Shown one piece after another: positions 1 to 5,035 of a stretch of DNA of 8,433 bases (position 1 is the stretch's first letter; every line of letters starts with the position of its first letter). The DNA is from Methanosarcinales archaeon (GTDB lineage: Archaea > Halobacteriota > Methanosarcinia > Methanosarcinales > Methanocomedenaceae): NCBI GenBank assembly GCA_023136155.1, contig JAGLRT010000083.1:1-8433 (forward strand). The letters are read 5' to 3'. Under the pieces are notes generated by a model, which saw only the letters and a program-made list of their open reading frames with translations, had not been told where the DNA came from and did not search any database. The position numbers were made by a program, and so were the translations under genes.

Positions 1-254
1 GTTATTTTGGAATCGATACACTAGAGATAAAGCTGGACAAACTCAAAAAGAAGGATAAATCTCTTTATCAGAGAGTAATACACAAAATAATCGAGACCAG
101 CAAAAACCCCGAAATGGGCAAACCACTCTGAAACGTATTAAAAGGTAAACGGAGAGTTCATGTTGGTTCATTTGTTATTTTTTATTCGATTGATACGAAA
201 AACGAGATTGTAACATTCCTTGAGTTCGAACATCAAGATAAGGCATATCATTGA
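1..254 (+). pseudogene. RelE/ParE-family toxin gene, interrupted by an in-frame TGA, 5' end outside the window
   Basis: Frame 3 reads as a RelE-type mRNA interferase, the toxin half of a type II toxin-antitoxin pair, from the left edge to the TGA at 252-254. The first half carries the lysine-rich helix pair of the family (KLDKLKKKDKSLYQRV, then KNPEMGKPL). After a TGA at 129-131 the same frame continues with the family core KGKRRVHVGSFVIFYSID and the typical C-terminal end FEFEHQDKAYH-like (seen as FLEFEHQDKAYH). Homologues usually carry Arg at the stop position, so a CGA-to-TGA change is the simplest explanation. Only a few N-terminal residues should lie outside the window. The antitoxin, if present, would be upstream and cannot be seen. 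Family assignment rests on motif memory and is fairly firm. Recoding of the TGA is possible but unlikely. Confidence 0.75.
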
Positions 255-320
255 AGTGCAGACGCCTGAAAATCTGTTTTGTCGAGGTTGCTATCTCCCT
301 GGGAATCCCAGCACCGACCC

Positions 321-520
321 GGTCTTGAGCTTATGGCCATATACCTTGCCGGAGCGGGATTTTGAAAATGCCAGGTTCAGGCTGGCCTATTTTCCTTTTA
401 CCGAGCCCAGCATGGAGCCTGAAGTGTGTATTGAGGGTATGGGTTGGATAGAACCGAGCGGAACAGGGTGTTTTGCAAAGAGATCATCGAACCACTGGTT
501 ATTCGGCAATCAATTATGCC
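321..520 (+). pseudogene. pheS: Decayed internal fragment of phenylalanyl-tRNA synthetase alpha subunit
   Basis: The frame at 364-470 encodes ENARFRLAYFPFTEPSMEPE followed by CIEGMGWIEPSGTG. This matches the PheS catalytic-core stretch (consensus RFRPAYFPYTEPS, then GxWxELGGAGIFRPEV). Similarity continues on both sides only after changing frame. Upstream, 321-362 reads GLELMAIYLAGAGF and joins at a TTTT run (360-363). Downstream, 471-503 reads FCKEIIEPLVI, matching the RPEVxEPLGI step, and shifts at a second TTTT run (471-474). The N-terminal domain, motif 2 and the C-terminal AWGxGxxRLAM region are missing or unrecognisable. A long open frame covering 220-600 (TTG start) is accidental: its two ends do not match PheS or anything else I know. 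It is a dead relic; the working pheS must be elsewhere. Confidence 0.72.
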
Positions 521-622
521 CAAATGTTTTTACTTTTGGGACAACCTGCTTACGAGATTGTATATCAAAGTCTGTAACATTATTAAACAAGATTTTTTGA
601 ACAGCAACTATTGTTAAATCTA

Positions 623-1276
623 TCAAACGCATTTTATGCCCAGATGTTTCATTTTATTGTAAATAGCCAGGTTGACCAGTAAGGGAGTTAGACTTTCCAC
701 CATGGAAGAGACTTCAAGAGGACCGGCAATCAGGGGCTTTAGTTTATTGATGTCCTTGACCAGTTTGCAAACAACATTATTCGCTTTGTCATCGTCTCCA
801 CAGATGAATACATCCATATCGAGTTTTTTATCAATCATGTAGAGCTTTTTAGCAGAGACATTATGGAAAGCAGAGACCAGTTTCACTCCATTTGGAAGCA
901 GATTTCTGATTTGCATGGCCGCTGATCCCGATAAAGGTGTTTTATATTTAAAGCAACCTGCCTTTTCCATCGGCACCACGATAGAGATTACAATCTGGTT
1001 CTCCAGATTGGGTTTTATGGTTTCGATGGTAGATTCTATATGTTCATAGGGTACCGACAAAACGATAATGTCAGCTTCCTTTACTGCATCTGCATTAGCA
1101 CATCCTGAAATGGTGCAGTTGTTACCTGCTTCTTCCAGTACTTTGATATATTCATCGGCTGTTAATTCTGCTTTTTCGTATTTCCTGGAACCGATTATAA
1201 TTTCATGACCCATAGCCCATCTAAGCGCCAGACCGCCGCCAATACTTCCTGTTCCGCCAAGAATTGCAATTTTCAT
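623..1276 (-). CDS. npdG: F420H2:NADP oxidoreductase (NADPH-dependent F420 reductase)
   Basis: This 217-residue cytoplasmic enzyme moves hydride between reduced coenzyme F420 and NADP, supplying NADPH for biosynthesis. The N-terminal Rossmann fold shows the dinucleotide loop GGTGSIG (7-13), then GSRK at 29-32, where Ser and Arg contact the NADP 2'-phosphate. Further family blocks are VVPMEK (100-105), SAFHNVSA (135-142), CGDDDKA (159-165) and GPLEVSSMVESLTPLL (185-200). Length and blocks agree with the Archaeoglobus fulgidus enzyme (about 212 residues). The ATG is supported by a GGAGG at 1284-1288, 7 bases upstream. A TATA-like TTTTATAT on the minus strand at 1303-1310 is rather close for a leadered transcript. 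Stop is TGA. It stands alone, divergent from the glutamate synthase remnant, and is the only clearly intact gene in the first 2.5 kb. Confidence 0.94.
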   Translation of the reverse strand: MKIAILGGTGSIGGGLALRWAMGHEIIIGSRKYEKAELTADEYIKVLEEAGNNCTISGCANADAVKEADIIVLSVPYEHIESTIETIKPNLENQIVISIVVPMEKAGCFKYKTPLSGSAAMQIRNLLPNGVKLVSAFHNVSAKKLYMIDKKLDMDVFICGDDDKANNVVCKLVKDINKLKPLIAGPLEVSSMVESLTPLLVNLAIYNKMKHLGIKCV

Positions 1277-1366
1277 AATAACCCCTCCCCATGGAATTTA
1301 CGATATAAAAGGTTTATGTACAAGGATATCACCTGTATCGTACCGACTTTAGCATTTGGTCTATGA

Positions 1367-1384
1367 TGAATGAATGAATGAATG
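1367..1384 (+). repeat. Short tandem repeat, four TGAA units plus TG
   Basis: Four perfect TGAA units (1367-1382) followed by TG lie at the broken 5' edge of the glutamate synthase remnant. The repeat supplies both the in-frame TGA at 1371-1373 and the ATG at 1374. Units of four bases shift the reading frame on gain or loss, so slippage here may have helped disconnect the gene from its upstream part. Confidence 0.8.
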
Positions 1385-1939
1385 GGGTACGGCCACATTC
1401 TATCTCCAGCCCCAGGTCTACGAGTTCGCAGAAAAGTTCACGACACTTGGTAAAAGAGAACCTGACCTTGCAATGGCAGGCGTTTTTTCAAAAGAGGACA
1501 GAGTATTCAAAGCAATCGCAATGGGCACACCTGATGTAAAGGTTGTATGTATTGGACGCGGACTGATGATTCCTGGCATGGTTGGAAAAAACATTGGCAA
1601 ATGGTTCGAAGAGGATGACCTGCCAAATACGGTGTCCCAGCATGGACGCAGGCCCGAGGAGATTTTTTTACATTACGAGAAACTTGTTGACAGGTTCGGC
1701 AGTGGCATAAAGGATATTCCGTTCGGAACCCTGGGTATCTACAGTTATTCCCGGAAAAACAGGACCGGACTACAGCAGATCATGGCCGGTAACAGTAACT
1801 TTAATCAATCTGCTATTTCAAGGAAGTATGTTACTTGTTTGACAGCAGAATACCCAGGGTTCCAGCTGCAAAGGTTTCAGGCATTCCATAAATTATGGAG
1901 TTCTTCAGGGAAGAAGCTGAAGTTTTATTGAATCAGTAG
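1374..1939 (+). pseudogene. C-terminal remnant of FMN-dependent glutamate synthase, 5'-truncated and frameshifted
   Basis: The intact enzyme makes glutamate from glutamine and 2-oxoglutarate on an FMN-binding TIM barrel. This piece starts at MNEWG, an internal point of the family, and keeps the C-terminal part of the barrel: AGVFSKEDRVFKAIAMG (around 36-52), then the cofactor-site block IGRGLMIPGMVGKNIGKW (61-78), and GTLGIYSYSRKNRTGLQQIMAG in the tail. The whole N-terminal portion is absent; a TGA directly precedes the ATG. After about residue 150 the open frame (ending at 1931) loses similarity, while frame 2 resumes it: KVSGIP, a TAA at 1889-1891, then EFFREEAEVLLNQ to the TAG at 1937-1939. 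So there is at least one frameshift near 1845-1875 plus a nonsense codon. Identity is strong; activity is very unlikely. Confidence 0.82.
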
Positions 1940-1979
1940 AGTTTTTACTGGTTCTTTTTTGTCATTTTTTTGTTGGTTG

Positions 1980-2118
1980 GTCGGTTAAGTGGAACTTTTT
2001 GATTGAACTCATAATATTTCTGTAGTGAAAGGATGTGGGGTTCAGTTCTTAGGTGGTGGCTAGCCTTTCCTCAGGTTGGATTTTCACCAACTGGCGCGTA
2101 TGAACTTTACTCGGCACG
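1980..2118 (-). mobile_element. Possible 5' remnant of a group II intron (minus strand)
   Basis: Read on the minus strand from about 2116, the sequence begins GTGCCGAGTAAAG, resembling the GUGCG-type 5' end of group II introns. It goes on to a hairpin with GGTGAAAATCC in its loop region (plus-strand arms 2072-2079 and 2087-2093), like the GGUGAAAGUCC element of domain I in many of these introns. A perfect GGCTAGCC palindrome follows at 2058-2065. No reverse-transcriptase ORF and no domain V are visible, so only a scrap would remain. This rests on remembered sequence style and is tentative; it could be unrelated non-coding RNA or plain debris. The rest of 1940-2223 is non-coding, with T-rich tracts at 1943-1980 and a TATATAA at 2177-2183. 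Confidence 0.3.
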
Positions 2119-2223
2119 GACGTGCAATCTGTGTTAAGTATAATGTAAATGTATCTCATAGTCTACACAAATTTGATATATAATTAGACTTATGGAAAAT
2201 TACCGTTTGCCGGGTGAACCCAA

Positions 2224-2337
2224 TTAAATATACTGGATGTCGTAATAGGCCTGCGTGTATCTGAGAATAATGAAATACTGGGACTGGATATATCAGAACA
2301 TGGTGTGAATGCATATCTGGAATATATAATCGATTAG
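2224..2337 (+). pseudogene. amt: C-terminal remnant of ammonium transporter Amt
   Basis: The frame ending at the TAG 2335-2337 encodes ILDVVIGLRVSE, then NNEILGLDISEHGVNAYLEY. This is the cytoplasmic C-terminal tail of Amt/AmtB transporters (GLRVSxxxExxGLDxSEHGExAY), the part that follows the last membrane helix and contacts GlnK. Everything upstream, roughly 370 residues with all eleven membrane helices, is missing. An in-frame TGA at 2215-2217 precedes the fragment and no start codon or helix-encoding sequence adjoins it. The next gene is glnK, the usual partner, 11 bases after the stop, so the natural amt-glnK junction is preserved. A TTTGCCG at 2206-2212 repeats part of the motif in the nrpR and nifH promoters, perhaps by chance. 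Confidence 0.8.
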
Positions 2338-2348
2338 AGGTATAAACT

Positions 2349-2519
2349 ATGAAGAAGATCGAAGCAATTATCCGAACCGATAAAGTGGATGATGTCAAAG
2401 TAGCTCTTGATGAAGCAGGATATGCCAGCATGACCGTGACCGAAGTCAAAGGTCGTGGACGACAGAAAGGTATGATGCAGCAGTGGCGAGGAGGCGCTTT
2501 AGCGTCCTTTCCTTTTTAA
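2349..2519 (+). pseudogene. glnK: N-terminal remnant of PII signal protein GlnK
   Basis: GlnK senses 2-oxoglutarate, ATP/ADP and nitrogen state and docks on Amt or glutamine synthetase. Residues 1-48 match the family well: MKKIEAIIR (1-9), DDVKVALDEAGYASMTVTEV (14-33), GRGRQKG (35-41) and QQWRG at the base of the T-loop. After that the frame reads only ALASFPF and stops at codon 57, against about 112 codons normally, so most of the T-loop, the second half of the fold and the C-terminal nucleotide site are gone. The start is well set, with GAGG at 2337-2340 overlapping the amt stop. No continuation in another frame was found downstream, so this is a truncation at a deletion or insertion joint near 2490, not a frameshift. 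Confidence 0.85.
2492..2517 (+). terminator. Terminator-like hairpin with T-tract at the glnK break
   Basis: AGGCGCT (2492-2498) pairs with AGCG-T-CCT (2501-2508, one bulged T), and TTCCTTTTT follows. The GC-rich stem with a T-rich tail on the plus strand looks like a terminator. It sits at the point where GlnK similarity ends, so it probably arrived with the foreign side of the joint. Confidence 0.45.
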
Positions 2520-2535
2520 CCGTTTTAATTTTTTC

Positions 2536-2772
2536 ATGTTACCAGGATTCAGGTTTTCTATTGAAGAGCTGTCAGGGTCCCTTGCTGATATTGCCAGTAT
2601 GGTCCCGTTCATCTTTAGTGCATTATCAATAAGGGATTTCAAGCTTGTTTCTGTGCTGCTGATGTTCCCAGCAGCCCATATTATTATAGCTGTGGTGTTG
2701 ATCATGGCAGCTGTATTTATCTTAATCATAATCAAGGAAGATACCCAATTTAAATATGGGAGTTTCAGATAA
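2536..2772 (+). CDS. Small hydrophobic-tailed protein, unrecognised; possibly the tail of a membrane protein
   Basis: Seventy-eight codons from ATG to a TAA that overlaps the next start in TAATG. Residues 1-36 are mixed (FRFSIEELSGSLADIASMVPF near the front), and about 37-67 are almost entirely hydrophobic, enough for one long or two short membrane helices. The charged end is KEDTQFKYGSFR, which would be cytosolic. There is no ribosome binding site before the ATG, and the frame stays open upstream to 2503, just after the TAG inside the hairpin. This fits the C-terminal remnant of a transporter-like protein better than an independent gene. The one-base overlap with the acetyltransferase gene suggests the two were co-translated. 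I do not recognise the family. The opposite-strand frame 2499-2735 looks less protein-like. Confidence 0.4.
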   Translation: MLPGFRFSIEELSGSLADIASMVPFIFSALSIRDFKLVSVLLMFPAAHIIIAVVLIMAAVFILIIIKEDTQFKYGSFR

Positions 2773-3569
2773 TGTATTTAAGGCAGATGGAAACTGACGA
2801 CCTTGACATAATGCTTAAAATGGCACATGCTGAAGGGTGGTCATCAGATAAATTCGAATTTGAACTATACCTTAACATAAATCCCATGGGGTGTTTTTCC
2901 TGCATTATCGATGAAAAAGTCGTTGGTGGCATTATGACATTCACATACCCCAACAGCGGTTGGATAGGTAACCTGGTCGTGGACAGGAAATACCGCCTTA
3001 AAGGATTCGGAAAAGCTCTTTTTCGCAGGGGTCTGCAACATTTATCCCCCTTACCTGGAATGTTTTTATGCGCATCCCCCATGGCAGTGAGGTTATATTC
3101 AGAATTCGGGTTCAGGAAAGTATCGAACATTAACAGATGGAAACGCAAAGGGGCGACCCTTCATTTGCCAAAAAACAAAGGAAATATTGAATACGTGCTT
3201 ACCATGGATAGTATATGCTGGCATGAGGATAGGTCAAGGATGCTGGACCTGGCACTTAAGAACCGCTTTTATGCAGTCAATGAAGGTGCATGGCTGGGAT
3301 TCGGGCAAGTGAATGACCACTGGACCATAGGTCCATGGGAAGCATACGATAAAGAATCTGCACTTAAACTCTTACAAGGGTCCTTAGTAGAAAGTACTGA
3401 CCAGCATATACTGGTGGATGTACCTGTGCAAAATACCAAAGCATGGGACATTTTGACTAATATGGATTTTAAAGTTGTTGGCACATCAGTTCTTATGTGC
3501 AAAGGCCTTCTTCCTGAAATTGCATTTGACAATATCTATGGTCTTGCCAGCATGGGTTCAAAAGGATGA
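2772..3569 (+). CDS. GNAT-family N-acetyltransferase with C-terminal Acetyltransf_18-like domain
   Basis: This 265-residue soluble protein should transfer an acetyl group from acetyl-CoA to an amine; the substrate cannot be read from sequence. The N-terminal GNAT fold spans about 1-120. After strand 4 (GWIGNLVVDRKYR, 63-75) comes the acetyl-CoA pyrophosphate loop RLKGFGKAL (75-83, pattern RxxGxG), and then the ASPMAVRLYSEFGFRKV block (101-117) typical of the last part of the fold. Residues 140-265 form a second region with WLGFGQVNDHWTIGPWEAYD, resembling the YitH-type tandem arrangement. The start has GGGAG at 2758-2762, 9 bases upstream, and overlaps the preceding stop. It lies between nitrogen-assimilation debris and nrpR, but nothing in its sequence ties it to nitrogen control. 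Stop is TGA. Confidence 0.85.
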   Translation: MYLRQMETDDLDIMLKMAHAEGWSSDKFEFELYLNINPMGCFSCIIDEKVVGGIMTFTYPNSGWIGNLVVDRKYRLKGFGKALFRRGLQHLSPLPGMFLCASPMAVRLYSEFGFRKVSNINRWKRKGATLHLPKNKGNIEYVLTMDSICWHEDRSRMLDLALKNRFYAVNEGAWLGFGQVNDHWTIGPWEAYDKESALKLLQGSLVESTDQHILVDVPVQNTKAWDILTNMDFKVVGTSVLMCKGLLPEIAFDNIYGLASMGSKG

Positions 3570-3646
3570 ACAGGGAATGTAAAAACTTTGGTAAACTTCA
3601 ACACCAAAAGATTTGATATCGTTTATGAGTCATTAATTTTTTATAG

Positions 3647-3670
3647 TATAAAATATACAGTAGTTTGCCG
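3647..3670 (+). promoter_or_regulatory. nrpR promoter: TATA box and motif shared with the nifH promoter
   Basis: TATAAAATA at 3647-3655 is a good archaeal TATA box and predicts a start near 3675, giving a leader of about 35 bases before the ATG at 3712. Directly after it lies TACAGTAGTTTGCCG (3656-3670), which recurs with one change at 4975-4989 before nifH. The position between TATA box and transcription start is where archaeal repressors commonly bind, so autoregulation by NrpR is a reasonable guess. Confidence 0.6.
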
Positions 3671-3711
3671 ACTTTGTTATATTGGTATGTGAAAATCCAG
3701 GATCAACTCAA

Positions 3712-4692
3712 ATGACTGAATTTACTACACAAAGAACAATAATCGAGATATTGAAATCAATTTATGAAAACGATGAACCCATAGGTGCCCGGTTGATAGC
3801 AGATAAATTGGATAAAAGGGGTTTTTCCATTGGCGAGAGAGGTGTTAGATATCATCTCAAGATACTTGATACAAATGAATTTACCAAAAGGGTCGGCTAT
3901 TCCGGACGGGTCATAACAAAAAAAGGGATTTCTGAGATAGACAACGCACTTGTTGGGGATAGGATGGGTTTTGTCATCAGCCGCATCCATGAACTGTTAT
4001 ATAATACAACTTTTGATCCTATTGAAAAAATCGGGAACATAATCATTAACCTGTCTATTATGGATAAAGATGACTTTGAAACAAATATGGAATTGATCCA
4101 TGCCGTGATACAAAAAGGTTATACAGTTAGTCCAAGATGCCATATTTTTAACGAGGGAGCCAAGGTTTCCAATATTACCATTCCAAGTGGTTCAGTAGGA
4201 ATTGCGACTGTATGTTCCTTGACCATTGACGGGGTCCTCCTAAAACATGGCATTCCGATTGAAACGAAATACGGGGGCATCATAGAGATATATAATGAAA
4301 CTCCTGTGCGCTTCACAGACCTGATATTATATAGTGGGACTTCACTTGACCCTATCAAGATATTTTTGTCTAAACAGATGACTGATGTTACGAGTATAAT
4401 GGAACATGGTAGCGGCCTGCTTCTGGGCAACCTTCGGGAAGCTCCCATCATTGCTTACGATAATATAATGAATATAATTGGCAAGCTAAATAATGCCGAT
4501 ATCGGTGGTGTTATCGGACATATTCATGCAGGAGATACAGTTCTTTCTGCCCCCGTTAGTCCTGGTAGAATTGGCATACCCATCTATGCTGGTGTCAATC
4601 CACTTGCAGCAGTAGTGGAAAAAGGGTTTGAAGTGTCAACATATCCGGTCAATTCGATAATGGATTATGAAGATATGGATGAAATATTCTAG
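3712..4692 (+). CDS. nrpR: NrpR-type nitrogen repressor, single effector domain (NrpRI type)
   Basis: NrpR represses nif and other nitrogen genes in euryarchaea and is released from its operator by 2-oxoglutarate. Residues 1-75 form a winged helix: RTIIEILKSIYENDEPIGAR leads into GERGVRYHLKILDTNEF (about 41-57), the likely recognition helix, followed by the wing GYSGRVITKKG. Residues about 84-326 are one NrpR effector domain, with CHIFNEGAKVSN, IPSGSVGIATVCSLTIDGVLLKHGIP split over two blocks, and the glycine-rich end VSPGRIGIPIYAGVNPLAAV. Methanococcus NrpR has two such domains in one chain; this form resembles Methanosarcina NrpRI, which works with a separate NrpRII lacking the DNA-binding part. 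No NrpRII lies in the window. The ATG at 3712 is preferred over an upstream in-frame TTG at 3682, which would be nearly leaderless, and AGGATCA precedes it at 3699-3705. Stop is TAG. Confidence 0.93.
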   Translation: MTEFTTQRTIIEILKSIYENDEPIGARLIADKLDKRGFSIGERGVRYHLKILDTNEFTKRVGYSGRVITKKGISEIDNALVGDRMGFVISRIHELLYNTTFDPIEKIGNIIINLSIMDKDDFETNMELIHAVIQKGYTVSPRCHIFNEGAKVSNITIPSGSVGIATVCSLTIDGVLLKHGIPIETKYGGIIEIYNETPVRFTDLILYSGTSLDPIKIFLSKQMTDVTSIMEHGSGLLLGNLREAPIIAYDNIMNIIGKLNNADIGGVIGHIHAGDTVLSAPVSPGRIGIPIYAGVNPLAAVVEKGFEVSTYPVNSIMDYEDMDEIF

Positions 4693-4754
4693 GACCTGTT
4701 CAAAGGCGATGTTTCAAAGGCAATGTTCGGTATTTTACTGTAGAAAAATTGATT

Positions 4755-4783
4755 AAAACATGAAATGCCCTTGACATGTTTTT
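4755..4783 (+). terminator. Hairpin with T-run downstream of nrpR
   Basis: AAAACATG (4755-4762) and CATGTTTT (4775-4782) form a perfect 8-bp stem around a 12-base loop, ending in a run of five T. Sited 63 bases after the nrpR stop, it is a plausible terminator for nrpR. Confidence 0.5.
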
Positions 4784-4790
4784 CATTAAC

Positions 4791-4816
4791 TGGATTGAAC
4801 AATCCATGATTATTTT
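4791..4816 (+). terminator. 16-bp perfect palindrome followed by T-tract: terminator or operator
   Basis: TGGATTGAACAATCCA (4791-4806) is a perfect inverted repeat with 7-bp arms, followed by TGATTATTTTTT. As RNA it is a second terminator-like hairpin. As DNA, its 14-base core is GGAT-N6-ATCC, the same spacing as the Methanococcus maripaludis NrpR operator GGAA-N6-TTCC, with 6 of 8 defined bases equal. It lies about 230 bases before nifH, far for an archaeal repressor site unless a longer transcript exists, so the terminator reading is slightly favoured. Confidence 0.45.
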
Positions 4817-4956
4817 TTGGCAGTAGGGCACATATATCATTTTTCTATACTATGTTATATTTTTTTGATAAACTGTTACTTGATGTTGATTTTTCAAATT
4901 TTAAAAAAAATCACGGGAAAATATATTTCTATATAAATATCTCATTCATAGATATC

Positions 4957-5028
4957 TTTAAATAATAGTATATCTACAGTAGATTGCCGTTATAGTATGT
5001 AACGACATATAAAAATACTGTATAGAGG
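4957..5028 (+). promoter_or_regulatory. nifH promoter, candidate operators and ribosome binding site
   Basis: TTTAAATA at 4957-4964, or TAGTATATC at 4966-4974, can serve as the TATA box, putting the start near 4985-4996 and leaving a leader of about 40-50 bases. TACAGTAGATTGCCG (4975-4989) matches the nrpR promoter motif at 14 of 15 bases. CGTTA (4988-4992) and TAACG (5000-5004) form a dyad with a 7-base spacer around the predicted start. TACTGTA at 5016-5022 is the inverse of the TACAGTA at 4975-4981. GAGG at 5025-5028 is the ribosome binding site. Which of these NrpR uses cannot be decided from one sequence. Confidence 0.6.
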
Positions 5029-5035
5029 CACGCAA

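Larger units (their letters stand above)
4693..5035. other. AT-rich intergenic region between nrpR and nifH
   Basis: No gene is visible in these 343 bases on either strand. From left to right they hold a TACTGTA at 4736-4742, two hairpins at 4755-4782 and 4791-4806, a very AT-rich stretch at about 4807-4956 containing an ATATCT/AGATAT inverted repeat (4937-4942 and 4950-4955), then the nifH promoter and leader. Confidence 0.75.

Noticed and set aside
129..131. Selenocysteine decoding of the TGA in the RelE gene
   Set aside because: The family has no cysteine or selenocysteine there, no SECIS-like structure was seen, and an arginine-codon mutation explains it simply.
220..600. A 126-codon open frame with a TTG start
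   Set aside because: Only its middle matches PheS, similarity continues in other frames, and its start lies inside the RelE remnant. It is a chance frame through debris.
1940..2223. A tRNA or other structured RNA gene in the non-coding stretch
   Set aside because: The hairpin at 2072-2093 first suggested it, but there is no T-arm GGTTCRA-type sequence, no acceptor pairing and no cloverleaf.
2765..3148. Long minus-strand frame opposite the acetyltransferase gene
   Set aside because: It shadows a well-supported GNAT gene and shows no recognisable protein features.
3587..3608. TTTGGT/ACCAAA inverted repeat after the acetyltransferase gene
   Set aside because: Only six base pairs with a ten-base loop and no T-run after it, so too weak to call a terminator.
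3682..3711. Upstream TTG start for nrpR adding ten residues
   Set aside because: It would be nearly leaderless from the predicted promoter, and the added residues are not part of the winged helix. The ATG at 3712 has a ribosome binding site and proper spacing.
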